A stretch of 64,000 bases of DNA, taken from Gemmatimonadota bacterium. Its GTDB lineage: Bacteria; Gemmatimonadota; Gemmatimonadetes; Gemmatimonadales; Gemmatimonadaceae. The stretch is taken from the NCBI GenBank assembly GCA_014192065.1, contig BJHH01000002.1:310001-374000 (forward strand). Direction: 5' to 3'. The position numbers and the translations under genes were made by a program. Positions within the stretch are counted from its first letter, which is position 1. Each line of letters begins with the position of its first letter. Shown piece by piece: positions 28,999 to 38,588 of this stretch. The notes under the pieces were generated by a model. It saw only the letters and a list, made by a program, of their open reading frames with translations, was not told the DNA's origin and searched no databases.

Positions 28999-29625
28999 AT
29001 GCTGCGCGGACGAATCACGCAGATGGGCATTGCAATCATGTTCGCTCTGACGGCCGCGGCGTGCGGCGGGACGAGCGCTGACTCGGTCGTGGCGCCCGTC
29101 GTGGCACCCGTCGCGACGATCCCGGCCGCCACGCCAACAAGCGCTGACAGATTCGTAACGGTCGGCTTCTGGCAAGAGCCCACGTGCAGCGGCCCACCGG
29201 GGAATACGGCAGCCTTTCCCGTCTCGTTCGGGAACGACCGGTGCTTCAGCTGGCCGGGACGCTCCGGCGAAAACTCGGCAAGCCAATTCGCCTGCGGTTC
29301 AGGGACGATGAGTTACACGCAGTGGACGACGCTCACATGCAGCGGCGGGCAGGTACCGGCCGGCACACGCAAGACCGTCACGCTCACCGGGTGCACGCAG
29401 GGCGTGCCGCCAACGCAGTACATGCGCATCATCGATAACAGTGGGTGCGCTGGTTCCACCGCGAGCGCCGGCGCGCAGATGATGCGACAGGTACCGCTGG
29501 CCCTCGTCGGGCTCCCGAGTTCAGGAATGTTCTTCAACGCGTTCGGCAGACTCGCGAGTTCGTCGGCACCTCCGGCGGGCAGCTGTGATGGCGGTGCTGA
29601 GGGAGACGGCGCGACGACGCGATAG
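28999..29625 (+). CDS. Small Cys-rich lipoprotein of unknown function
   Basis: 208 residues. Lipoprotein signal ending ALTAAACGG, then a Val/Ala/Pro-rich linker. The mature part has eight or so Cys residues (PTCSGPPGN, DRCFSW, FACGSGT, LTCSGG, LTGCTQG, SGCAG), probably forming disulfides. No family recognised. Start ATG 28999 has GGAG 5 nt upstream, better than the GTG that overlaps the amidase stop. Same strand as the amidase, 26 bp later, so likely co-transcribed. Confidence 0.75.
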   Translation: MLRGRITQMGIAIMFALTAAACGGTSADSVVAPVVAPVATIPAATPTSADRFVTVGFWQEPTCSGPPGNTAAFPVSFGNDRCFSWPGRSGENSASQFACGSGTMSYTQWTTLTCSGGQVPAGTRKTVTLTGCTQGVPPTQYMRIIDNSGCAGSTASAGAQMMRQVPLALVGLPSSGMFFNAFGRLASSSAPPAGSCDGGAEGDGATTR

Positions 29626-29632
29626 CTGGTGC

Positions 29633-29662
29633 GCGGATGCGCCTACACGCCGACGCATCCGC
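29633..29662. terminator. Hairpin terminator between convergent genes
   Basis: Perfect 9-bp stem GCGGATGCG/CGCATCCGC with a 12-nt loop, just after the lipoprotein stop. No T-run follows. Confidence 0.5.
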
Positions 29663-29703
29663 ATGCGGCCCTACGCAAACCGGCTGCCGTTTTCGGATCG
29701 ATA

Positions 29704-32022
29704 TCAGGGCGCCGGACGCAACGTGAGCCGATGCGCTGCCGCTCGCTCGACGGCGGTTCGCGAATAAGTCATCGGGAAGTAGGCGCCGCGGCCGTAGCTC
29801 TCGACGAGGTTGGAGTAAAACGGACTTCCCGGTTGCCCCGACTGTCCGGGCGCGTTGGTCACCATGGATGCGTCGAGATTGCCGAGGTCGATGATCTCAC
29901 GGTACGTCGCGCCAACCGCCGCCACGAAGCCGGCACCACCATGGCGTTCGACCGGCGCAATGTCGAACGCACGCACCAACGAGTGGGGCAACTGCGACGT
30001 GTTGTTGCGTCCCCATCGCCATTGGGCGGGATCGTCTCCCTGCGCCTTGCGAACGGCAGTGAGTCCGGAAGTGATCGCGGTTTCAATCAACGCGCGGCGC
30101 TGGTTGGCCGCCGTTCCTTCAGCGCGCGCTTCAGCAGGTAACGCAGCGGCCACCGCACGATAGATCACCGGAGCGGCACTTTCGCGGCGGTGCTGAGCGT
30201 CCCACGCCGCAAGCAGCGCGCGGGCCCGTTCCACCTCTGCGTTGGCCGACGTCCAACCGCGAAACAACGGGAGGTCGCGGGCGGCGGCCGCCGAGTAGGC
30301 GTCGTGCTGCAGCGCCTCCATGTCGGCGATTGAAAAGCCGGTCTTGCTCGTGAGCACTTCGGCAATGCGACGGTAGCGTGCGTCCTGCGGACCATCCTTG
30401 AAAAAGAGCGGCGGGTCGTAGCCTGTGGGATGGATGTCATGATTGGCCGTCGCGATCCATCCGCGCTCGGGATTGAGTTCGCGCGGAAGATCGCTGCGCA
30501 AACCATCCCACTCGTACTCGCCGGTGCCGGGCACCGGCAGTCGTCCGTGCCAGTTGGGCCGCTTGGGCGACGCGGCGGACGCCTGCCACGCAATGTTTCC
30601 GCCACGATCCCCGCAGATCATGTTCTCGGTGGGCGCGAGGGTGTACGACTGCGCCGCGAGGAACTGCTGGCAATCATCAAGGCTGTGGTAGCGGAGTGCA
30701 CTGATGTAGCCGGCGTTGCCCGGCAAGTGCATCGTCGAGCGCATCGCGTAGGCTTTGTGATGCACCGTGTCTTCATGGAAGACCGGCCCATGGCGCGAAA
30801 ACTTCTGCTCGACCACCGTCGACGCTGCGCCCTTCACCTTGATCGTGTCACGCACGATGCGGAGCGGTTCCCACGCCCCGCGGAATCGCACCTGATTGCG
30901 ACTCGCCGGATTGACCTCTTCGACGTACACGTCCGACTGGTCGGTGCCGACAATGGTCAGGCCCCACGCAATTCGTCCGTTATGACCAATCGCGACACCT
31001 GGCAACGCGGCCTCGGTGGCGCCGATCACATCCCACCCCGGCGCGTTTAGATGCACGATGTAGCGAATCGACGGATTGGAGACGTTGCGATGCGGATCGT
31101 TCGCCACGATCACCTTGCCCGATGCCGTTAGGCGGCCGCTCACCACCCAGTTGTTGCTTCCCGGCGAGTTCTCCTGCACGCCGGTGTTCTCGCTTGGGCT
31201 CGAGCCGCCGAGCGCGCGGTACTGCGGTAGCAACTCAGGACGCACAACGCCGGTGCGCATGCCGGCGAGTGCCGCCGCCACCTCCTCGGTGATGACGGAA
31301 AGATCGACGCCTGATGGCACAACGAGATCGCGGTAAGGCGACGGGCGTGCCGCGCGGTTTGCCGAGTCGACGCCGAGTCGCATCACGCTGCGGGCCAGCG
31401 CCAGTTCGGCGTTCGCGTCGCCGGTCGGCATCGCCGTCTGCGTGCGGAGGAGCGCGACGTCGGCGGTCCAGGGTTGCGGCCGAATTCCGGTCATTTTGAA
31501 CTCGACCGGGAGGCGATCACCCGCCTGAGTGATGAAAGCATTCACCCCAGCGGCAAAGGCGTCGAAGATGCGTCGGCCTTCAGGGTGGTAGTGCTTCCAT
31601 TCGCGGTCATCCCACGGGCCGCGAAACTTGACCAGGCGCGCCAGTCGGTCGTGACGGATGAAATCCGGCCCCATGATTTCCGACAACGTGCCCTCGTACG
31701 TCCGCCGATACATCTCCATCTGCCAGAGGCGGTCCTGCGCCTGCACAAAGCCCTGGGCGAAAAAGAGGTCGTCAATATTGCGGGCGTAGATATGCGGAAC
31801 GCCCCAGCGGTCGCGGATCACCTGCACGCTGTCGCGCACCCCTCGGAGCGCGACCTGCCCATCGATTTGGGCCAGTGACGCCTGCGCAAGCGAGGCGAAC
31901 GACTCCTGGCGAGACGGTGCGACGCCGGCGATCGGCAGGAGCAGGACGAGCGCGACCGTTGCGCGCTTCGCCAGCCGGCGGCGTGCCTTGTCCTGAAACT
32001 GGTTGCGGAGTTGCTCGGTCAT
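29704..32022 (-). CDS. Penicillin acylase-type N-terminal nucleophile hydrolase (S45)
   Basis: 772 residues. N-terminal hydrophobic segment (ATVALVLLLPIAGVA), an alpha part with WGVPHIYA and GFVQAQDRLWQMEMYRR, a spacer, and the autoproteolytic site PGSNNWVVSG where Ser289 would become the beta-chain N-terminus. Downstream NDPHRNVSNP and HNGRIAWGLT are typical of the family. S45 enzymes cleave amide side chains of beta-lactams, acyl-homoserine lactones or acyl amino acids; AHL quorum quenching is possible but not proven here. The length matches the family. Confidence 0.93.
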   Translation of the reverse strand: MTEQLRNQFQDKARRRLAKRATVALVLLLPIAGVAPSRQESFASLAQASLAQIDGQVALRGVRDSVQVIRDRWGVPHIYARNIDDLFFAQGFVQAQDRLWQMEMYRRTYEGTLSEIMGPDFIRHDRLARLVKFRGPWDDREWKHYHPEGRRIFDAFAAGVNAFITQAGDRLPVEFKMTGIRPQPWTADVALLRTQTAMPTGDANAELALARSVMRLGVDSANRAARPSPYRDLVVPSGVDLSVITEEVAAALAGMRTGVVRPELLPQYRALGGSSPSENTGVQENSPGSNNWVVSGRLTASGKVIVANDPHRNVSNPSIRYIVHLNAPGWDVIGATEAALPGVAIGHNGRIAWGLTIVGTDQSDVYVEEVNPASRNQVRFRGAWEPLRIVRDTIKVKGAASTVVEQKFSRHGPVFHEDTVHHKAYAMRSTMHLPGNAGYISALRYHSLDDCQQFLAAQSYTLAPTENMICGDRGGNIAWQASAASPKRPNWHGRLPVPGTGEYEWDGLRSDLPRELNPERGWIATANHDIHPTGYDPPLFFKDGPQDARYRRIAEVLTSKTGFSIADMEALQHDAYSAAAARDLPLFRGWTSANAEVERARALLAAWDAQHRRESAAPVIYRAVAAALPAEARAEGTAANQRRALIETAITSGLTAVRKAQGDDPAQWRWGRNNTSQLPHSLVRAFDIAPVERHGGAGFVAAVGATYREIIDLGNLDASMVTNAPGQSGQPGSPFYSNLVESYGRGAYFPMTYSRTAVERAAAHRLTLRPAP

Positions 32023-32205
32023 GTTCGACAGGGAGTTGGGGGGACCGCATGAAATCTCAGAGAAGCTACGACACCGAATTCACCGCTGCCAGAGAGCACA
32101 GAGCACCAGTCAGCGCACGACACACGTGCCGAGCTGCAGCCCACCCGATGATTTCGTAGGTTTAGGCGCATCGTACGCTGCTTCCCCCCTGCCAAGTCCG
32201 TCATT

Positions 32206-33861
32206 ATGCGCACTGCCATTCCGCTGCTCGCCATCGCCGCTATCGTGCAGGCAGCCGGCGCCCAACGCACCGTCGCCCCGGCCGAACTGCTTACGCCGCC
32301 CGCGGGAGAGTGGCTGAACCACGGGCGCACCTATGACAACCAGCGCTACTCGCCGCTCACGCAGGTCACCCGCGCGAACGTCGCACGCCTCGTCCCGACA
32401 ACCGTCTACCAGATGAACGTGCAGCGCGCCGACGGCCTCGAAGCCACACCGATCGTCGCGGGCGGCGTGATGTACATGACCACCTCGCACAACAGCGTCC
32501 TCGCGTTCGACCTCCGCACCAACAAGCGGCTCTGGCAGTACGACCATGAGAAACCCGAGCGCGCAATCTTCTGCTGTGGCCCGGTGAATCGCGGCGTGGC
32601 GGTCGCGGGCGACAAGGTGTTCATGGCGACGCTCGACGCGCGGCTCGTGGCGCTCGACTCGAAGACCGGCGCGGTGAAGTGGAACATCATCACGCACCCG
32701 GCCGATTCTGGCTACTCCAATACATCGGCGCCACTCGTGATCGGCAACAAGGTCATCATCGGCGCGGCCGGTGGTGAATACGGCATCCGCGGCTCGGTCA
32801 CGGCGTATGACGCGGAAACGGGCAGGCAGATCTGGCGCTTCTACACCGTTCCGTCCCCCGCTGCGGGCGGCTGGTGGGGCAAGTGGGCCACGAAGACGCC
32901 GTGGGGCGACAACCTGCCGCGCGATCTCGCGAAGGAGCGCGCCGACTCAGCGAAGCACGTCGACACGTGGAAGATCGGCGGCGCGCCGGTCTGGGTGACG
33001 CCGGCGTACGACGCTGAACTCGGGCTGATCTACTTCGGGACCGGCAACCCGTCGCCGTCGAATGATGGCGGCGAACGCCCCGGCGACAACCTCTACAACA
33101 ACAGCACCGTCGCGCTCGAGGCGGAGACCGGCACGCTGCGCTGGTACGTGCAGCATATCCCGCACGACCTTTGGGACTATGACCTCCCGAACCCGCCGAT
33201 CCTCGCGCGTGTGGACGGGCGGAAGGTCGTGCTGCATGCTGGCAAAGAAGGCTGGCTCTACGTGATGGACGCCGTGACGGGCGCGACGATCAGGCGCAGC
33301 GAAGGATTCGTTCCGCAAGAAAACATGTGGGTCGCGCCGGACGCCAAGGGGATCCTGATGCGCCCCGGCATCTTTGGCGGCGCCAACTGGCCGCCGTCGT
33401 CGTTCTCACCGCAGACCGGGCTCATGTATATCCCGGCGCGCGACCGACCGAACATGGCAACCGTCAACGAATCGGCGGAGCGTGAAGTGGGCAAGATGTA
33501 CACAGCCGGTTCTTTCCCGGCAATCCGCGGTCGTCCGCCGACCGGTGTGCTCTCGGCCGTCGACCCCGCGACGGGGAAAGTGCGCTGGACGGTACCGACG
33601 CCGACCTGGACCTGGAGCGGAACGCTCGCAACGGCCGGCGGACTCGTGTTCATGGGCGAGTCGGACGGCTGGTTCCGCGCATACGACGCGACGGACGGGC
33701 GCGTGCTTTGGTCGTACTTCTGCGGCGCAGGCGTGGACTCGTCGCCTATCACCTACGAGATAGACGGCAGGCAGTACATCGCCGTCCCGGCCGGCGGGAT
33801 TCGCTATGCGCCGCTCAAGGGGAATGCGGTGTTCATTTTTGCGCTTGGGGAGGCGAAGTAG
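32206..33861 (+). CDS. PQQ-dependent dehydrogenase (quinoprotein), periplasmic
   Basis: 551 residues with a signal peptide ending QAAGAQ. Eight-bladed propeller with tryptophan-docking repeats. Adjacent cysteines in IFCCGPVNRG match the vicinal disulfide of PQQ alcohol dehydrogenases. FGTGNPSPSND holds a metal ligand, and HDLWDYDLPNPP holds the catalytic Asp with a further Asp two residues on. No haem-binding CxxCH domain is present, so electrons must go to a separate acceptor. No PQQ biosynthesis gene lies in the window. Substrate could be an alcohol or sugar. Confidence 0.9.
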   Translation: MRTAIPLLAIAAIVQAAGAQRTVAPAELLTPPAGEWLNHGRTYDNQRYSPLTQVTRANVARLVPTTVYQMNVQRADGLEATPIVAGGVMYMTTSHNSVLAFDLRTNKRLWQYDHEKPERAIFCCGPVNRGVAVAGDKVFMATLDARLVALDSKTGAVKWNIITHPADSGYSNTSAPLVIGNKVIIGAAGGEYGIRGSVTAYDAETGRQIWRFYTVPSPAAGGWWGKWATKTPWGDNLPRDLAKERADSAKHVDTWKIGGAPVWVTPAYDAELGLIYFGTGNPSPSNDGGERPGDNLYNNSTVALEAETGTLRWYVQHIPHDLWDYDLPNPPILARVDGRKVVLHAGKEGWLYVMDAVTGATIRRSEGFVPQENMWVAPDAKGILMRPGIFGGANWPPSSFSPQTGLMYIPARDRPNMATVNESAEREVGKMYTAGSFPAIRGRPPTGVLSAVDPATGKVRWTVPTPTWTWSGTLATAGGLVFMGESDGWFRAYDATDGRVLWSYFCGAGVDSSPITYEIDGRQYIAVPAGGIRYAPLKGNAVFIFALGEAK

Positions 33862-33903
33862 CGCGAACTCACCGGCGGCCCAGCCTCGCCATCGGCAGAA
33901 CGG

Positions 33904-35634
33904 TTAGCGCGCGTCCGGCTTGTACCCTGGCCCGCGCACGATCTGCCCCGGCTTCGCCCCGGTGTGCGTGCCACCACGAATCACTGCTGTGCCGTTCACG
34001 AACACATCGCGCACGCCGATCGACACCTGTACCGGATCCTCGAACGTCGCCTTGTCGATGATCGTTTTCGGATCGAAGACCACGACGTCGGCGAACATCC
34101 CTGGCTTGAGCAGGCCGCGATCGTGCAGTGAAAGCCTCGTCGCAGTGGCCGATGTCATTTTGCGTACTGCGTCTTCGAGCGGCATTAGCTGTTCATCGCG
34201 GGCGTAGTGGCCGAGTATGCGCGGAAAGGTGCCAAGCGAACGGGGATGCACGAGTCCCTTGAACGTGGCCGGGTCCACCGCGCCCGCGTCAGTCCCGATC
34301 TTCATCCACGGCTGCTGGAGATTGAGGCGCACATTGGCCTCGTCCATCATGAAGTAGGTCGTCTCGACACGATTGTGCTCGGTGAGCACGAGGTCCATCA
34401 TCGTCTCGATCCAGTCCTTGTTCATCGCGATGGCGATCTCGCTGAGCCGTTTGCCGGAATACTGCCGGTTCGCGGGCTGGAGCAGCCGCGAGATCAGCAC
34501 GTTCGGCGGCGTCGCCAGCTCACAGAGCGACTCCCAGTCGAAGGTCTGGTGCTCGATCTCGGCGCGCATCTTCGCGCGCACTTCCTTGCTGGCCAGATTG
34601 TCGAACAGCTTGCCGTCGGCAGCGCTCCAGGGTGGAAGGCACGAGCTGAGCCCGGTCGCGCCCGCCGTGTACGGGTACATATCAGCCTGCACGTCGAGCC
34701 CCGCCGCGCGCGCGGCGTTGATCTTTGCGATGGCCTGCGGGCCCTTGGGATAGTTCCGAATGCCGCTCGCTTTCAAGTGATATATCTCGGCGGCGATTCC
34801 GCTCTCGCGACTAATCCGCACCACTTCGTCGATGGACTCGAGGAGTTGGTCGCCTTCCGACCGCATGTGGGTGATGTAGATGCCACCGGCGTTCTTCACG
34901 ACCTTGGCGATCTCCACGAGTTCTTCTGTCGTCGCGAAGTTGCTTGGCGGATAGATGAGCGCCGTGGCGAAACCGAGCGCGCCGTCGTCCATCGCCCGCT
35001 GAGCAGCACCCTTCATGGCATCGAGCGCGGCGGGCGTCGGCTTGCCCTGCGCGAGAGCCATCCCGTACTCGCGCAACGTGCCGCCGCCCACGAACGCACC
35101 AACATTCACGCTCGCACCGCGCCCTTCAATCACCTCCATCATCTCGGCGAATCCGTGCGGCCGAGCAAAGATCGGCAACAACCGACGCGACACGGAATCT
35201 GCCGGGTCGAGCGCCGCCATGGCACGCGCGAACATGTCGGCGCTCAGCGGCGCCGGCGTGCTGTTTTCTCCGAAAATCTCGGTCGTAATTCCCTGCGTCA
35301 CCTTGCCGACCACCCGCGAATCGCCACGAAGGAACGCACCCGTGGAACCGCTCTGGATGTCGATGAATCCCGGCGCGACCACCATGCCCGTCGCGTCGAG
35401 GCGTTGTTTGGTGGAGGCGTTGCGCAACGTACCGCTTGGCACCACGGCCATGATGCGCTGTCCGGTGATCGCGACGTCACCGTAGAACCAGGCGGCGCCC
35501 GTTCCGTCGATGACGCGCCCGTTCTCGATGATCAGGTCGAAGCCGCCGCGAGCCGGCACGGTCCCCGTGGTGGGCTGGTGGGTGGCGCAGCCGGCAACGA
35601 TAGCGACCAGCGCGGCGATCAAGGGGTGTTTCAT
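33904..35634 (-). CDS. D-aminoacylase/N-acyl-D-amino-acid deacylase family lipoprotein, paralogue 1
   Basis: 576 residues. Lipobox LVAIVAGC, then an amidohydrolase composite beta domain and barrel. The family His residues in YITHMRSEG and EIYHLKASG and the Asp in IGTDAGAVD are present. The usual first metal motif (DxHxH) is replaced by PGFIDIQSGSTG, and the Cys of the GNCG loop is replaced in IFGENSTPAP. Only part of the classical metal site therefore remains. HPRSLGTFPRIL and the C-terminal strand ADVVVFDPKTI are conserved. Lies 40 bp after the DUF5117-type protease gene on the same strand. Confidence 0.88.
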   Translation of the reverse strand: MKHPLIAALVAIVAGCATHQPTTGTVPARGGFDLIIENGRVIDGTGAAWFYGDVAITGQRIMAVVPSGTLRNASTKQRLDATGMVVAPGFIDIQSGSTGAFLRGDSRVVGKVTQGITTEIFGENSTPAPLSADMFARAMAALDPADSVSRRLLPIFARPHGFAEMMEVIEGRGASVNVGAFVGGGTLREYGMALAQGKPTPAALDAMKGAAQRAMDDGALGFATALIYPPSNFATTEELVEIAKVVKNAGGIYITHMRSEGDQLLESIDEVVRISRESGIAAEIYHLKASGIRNYPKGPQAIAKINAARAAGLDVQADMYPYTAGATGLSSCLPPWSAADGKLFDNLASKEVRAKMRAEIEHQTFDWESLCELATPPNVLISRLLQPANRQYSGKRLSEIAIAMNKDWIETMMDLVLTEHNRVETTYFMMDEANVRLNLQQPWMKIGTDAGAVDPATFKGLVHPRSLGTFPRILGHYARDEQLMPLEDAVRKMTSATATRLSLHDRGLLKPGMFADVVVFDPKTIIDKATFEDPVQVSIGVRDVFVNGTAVIRGGTHTGAKPGQIVRGPGYKPDAR

Positions 35635-35674
35635 GAAAGCGATCCCTGAATAGAGTGAGGCGGGGACTGCGCGC

Positions 35675-38197
35675 CTACGGCTGCCGGCTCGCGCTCGCTC
35701 CGATCGGATCGCCAGGGGGCAACCTGAGCGCCGGTCCCGGAATGGTCGCGATCGTGCGGTGCTCCCAACGGCGAATGTCCGCCGCCACCGTGGTGCGGTG
35801 CGCGTTGTTCGTCGCGGCCTGCGCGTCGAGCCGCTTCGCCAGCTTGCCGAGTCGGTCCGAAAGAATGGCACGCACCGCAGGCGAGTTGTCGGCCCGCATG
35901 CCCATCAGCATCAACTGGTCGGCGACCGCGCGCTGGATCACCCGTTGGACCTCGGCCTGATATTTGTCGCTCGGCGCCGGCGTATTCCACGTCGCGCTGA
36001 TGACCTTGTCCGTGACTTCCTCAAGTGTTGGGTAGTTGCCGATGCTGCCGTACGACACGAGACGCGCCATCCGCTCGGGATTGATGATCTCCCCAACCGT
36101 GAAGGTCGCTGACGCCTCCGCGGCCGCGAGCGGGTCGAACGTCACGTCGGTACGACGGTCGAAGCCTTCGCCCACATCGTGTCGGTCGGCGGGCGGCGGA
36201 ATGAGATCCACGATGCGCTTCGGAAGCGCGGTGAACTCCACCGTGAGTGTCGACAGGAGCACGTCGAGCGCACGGCGTTGTTCGGCCGCTGGCACGATCG
36301 TGATCGGCTTCTGGCCATCGCCGCGGAGCGCATTCGTATAGTCGGCGCCACCGAGGCTCTGTGCCGCAGCGCGAAGCTGAAACCGGTGATGCATATAGAG
36401 CGGGAGCAGCACGTACTCGAGCTTCGACATCGGTTCGCCAGGGCGAATGACCTGCGGTCCGAACTGGTCCAGGCCGATCTTGCGGACCTGGATCTCGACC
36501 TTGAGCTGGTCGACGAGATTCGCACCGTTGTCCCAGACGGAGGCGTACTGTGCCGGTGCGCCGATGAAGTTGTTGTTCGTATAGCCCACATAGCGGAGCC
36601 CGCGCTTGTAGCCCTCCTCGACGATCTGGTTGAGCGCGACCCTCTCATCGGTCCCGGCGGGGAAGTCTTGATAGAGATAGGCGATCGACATCTTATCGTA
36701 GTCGCCGATCAGCTGCGGATAGGCATCCGACAGATCGAGTGTGCCTTGCGGCGTGATCTTTACGAGCGGCGCCGGATAGTCCATGACCGTGTTGCGTCCA
36801 AGCGCACTGCCGATGTAGTTGTGCGGAAGCCCGAGCGTGTGCCCGACCTCGTGCGCGCCCAGTTGGCGGACACGATCGAGTGCCAGCTTGAGCGCGTCAC
36901 CGTTGTCGGCTACGGCGGCGAGGTACTCGAAGTTCGGCGCGTCAGCGTGTGAGCCGTCGTCACCGTTGCCGTTGCCGAACGGCGGCACCAACCCTTCGCC
37001 GAGCAGGTAGTCCTGCTGGAGGCGAAGACTGCCGAGGTTCACGTTACCGCGGATGATCTCGCCAGTGCGCGGATCGACCACACTGGCGCCGTACGAATAG
37101 CCGCGCGTCCTGTTGTGCGTCCAATGCACCATGTTGTAGCGAATGTCGCCGGGGTCGGCGCTGTCGGGCAAGATCGCGACGCGGAACGCGTTGATGTAAC
37201 CCGCCGCCTCGAATGCCTGGTTCCACCAGCTCACACCGAGGGCGAGCGCCGAGCGCACCGGCTCCGGTGTGCCGGGGTCGATGTAATAGATGATCGGCTT
37301 GACAGGTTCGGAGCGTGCGGCCGTTGGGTCCTTTTTCTTCAGGCGATGGCGCGCAACGAAACGGAGGTAGATGTCTCGGTCGATTGGCTGCGCAAAATCC
37401 ATCACGTTCGGGCCACTCACGCCGACACGCGGATCTGCAAAGCGCGGTGTGTAGCCGCCGTCTGGCAGTTTCACGAGCGAATGGTGCTGACGCAGGGTGA
37501 TCGCCTCGCCGGATGCGGCGACGCCATTGACGAGGGGGCCGGGCTGAGGGCTGGTGAACGTGAGCAGCGCCTCGATCTCATTGTTCTCGGGGTACGACCT
37601 GATGCGTTCGGGATAGAGCGTGCTGCGCGAGGGGTCAAGCTGGAACCGTCCCTGCTGGCGGGCAGCGATCTGCTCGGCAACACCGCGCGCGTCGCGCATG
37701 AAAAATCCGGTGGCGTCGACGAGGACGCTGTTCCCCGTCTGCGCGACAATGTCGAAACCCCAGTGCACCGACGGCGCAAAGGCGTCGCGCACGGCTTCCT
37801 TCTCCTTCACGTTGCTCGTACCGCGGGACTGGAACCGATAGTTCGGCTCCATCAGCAGCACGCGCGGTCCCGTGCGCTTGGCAACGAGGACTGCCGTGCC
37901 ACCGAGCTGCCCGCGGTCGATGCCGATCGGGTTGCTGCCGAGTCCGCTGGCCATCGACACCTGATAGAGGAACTCGGTGTCGAGTTTATCGATTTCCCAG
38001 AAGAGCTTTCCGGTCGCTTCGTCCCAGAAGAGGTTGAAGTAGCCGGGTTTTGCGGCCATGCCGGCGGTGCGTTCGGCGATGCTTGGAACAGGGCGGGCCT
38101 GGGCGGAACTTGGCGCGGCCACGCCCGCGGCGAGTACGACGGTGCCGAACAACAGCGTCAGGGCGTGGGTGGCTGTACGACGAATGATGGATGACAT
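35675..38197 (-). CDS. DUF5117/DUF4953-type zinc metalloprotease, exported
   Basis: 840 residues with a signal peptide ending VAAPSSAQ. The N-terminal 300 residues are the DUF5117-like region (GYFNLFWDEATGKLFWEI). The central part has the extended zinc motif GAHEVGHTLGLPHN with the Met-turn VMDYPAP, a metzincin-like protease pattern. RYNMVHWTH and GNGDDGSH are conserved parts of the family. The role is unknown beyond probable extracellular proteolysis. ATG 38197 has AGGAG 5 nt upstream. Probably co-transcribed with the D-aminoacylase paralogue that follows. Confidence 0.9.
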   Translation of the reverse strand: MSSIIRRTATHALTLLFGTVVLAAGVAAPSSAQARPVPSIAERTAGMAAKPGYFNLFWDEATGKLFWEIDKLDTEFLYQVSMASGLGSNPIGIDRGQLGGTAVLVAKRTGPRVLLMEPNYRFQSRGTSNVKEKEAVRDAFAPSVHWGFDIVAQTGNSVLVDATGFFMRDARGVAEQIAARQQGRFQLDPSRSTLYPERIRSYPENNEIEALLTFTSPQPGPLVNGVAASGEAITLRQHHSLVKLPDGGYTPRFADPRVGVSGPNVMDFAQPIDRDIYLRFVARHRLKKKDPTAARSEPVKPIIYYIDPGTPEPVRSALALGVSWWNQAFEAAGYINAFRVAILPDSADPGDIRYNMVHWTHNRTRGYSYGASVVDPRTGEIIRGNVNLGSLRLQQDYLLGEGLVPPFGNGNGDDGSHADAPNFEYLAAVADNGDALKLALDRVRQLGAHEVGHTLGLPHNYIGSALGRNTVMDYPAPLVKITPQGTLDLSDAYPQLIGDYDKMSIAYLYQDFPAGTDERVALNQIVEEGYKRGLRYVGYTNNNFIGAPAQYASVWDNGANLVDQLKVEIQVRKIGLDQFGPQVIRPGEPMSKLEYVLLPLYMHHRFQLRAAAQSLGGADYTNALRGDGQKPITIVPAAEQRRALDVLLSTLTVEFTALPKRIVDLIPPPADRHDVGEGFDRRTDVTFDPLAAAEASATFTVGEIINPERMARLVSYGSIGNYPTLEEVTDKVISATWNTPAPSDKYQAEVQRVIQRAVADQLMLMGMRADNSPAVRAILSDRLGKLAKRLDAQAATNNAHRTTVAADIRRWEHRTIATIPGPALRLPPGDPIGASASRQP

Positions 38198-38588
38198 CAG
38201 CTCTCCTCTGATGGTGGCATGGTCAGGCATATGTTACGTCATGGCGGGGCGCCCGACTATGGCGGGCGCACGATTACGGCGGGCCAGCGGTACATCCCGG
38301 ACTCGCGCCGACGACCTACCGTCCGTGGGTCAGCGCCAGCACCGCGACATTGTGTTCCACTCCGCGCCTTGCGCGATCAGGCTCGGTGCCGAGAGAACGG
38401 ACGCACCGATCGGGCTTAACACCCAGACCAGACGGCAGCAAATCATCGGAGCACGTTGGCCCGACTGCTGACGACTGGTCAAGCAAGCCGCGACCTGCTG
38501 CACCGTCTGATGGTTCCCCTGGAAACGGCGCGTGGCGGCTAATTCTATATTGTAAGTCGTTCCAAAAGCAGATTCTTTCGGAGGCTCG
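38198..38588. other. Divergent intergenic region (391 bp)
   Basis: No gene is supported here. It must hold the promoters of the leftward protease gene and the rightward amidohydrolase gene. A TATATT at 38546-38551 could be the -10 element for the rightward gene; no good -35 is seen. Three imperfect GGCGGGC-type steps lie at about 38250-38290. Confidence 0.4.

Noticed and set aside
32206-33861. Calling the PQQ enzyme a lanthanide-dependent methanol dehydrogenase
   Set aside because: The Asp-x-Asp pattern is shared with sugar dehydrogenases and no partner cytochrome or xox gene is present.
34207-35649. 480-codon plus-strand frame opposite D-aminoacylase paralogue 1
   Set aside because: Antisense shadow of a recognised gene.
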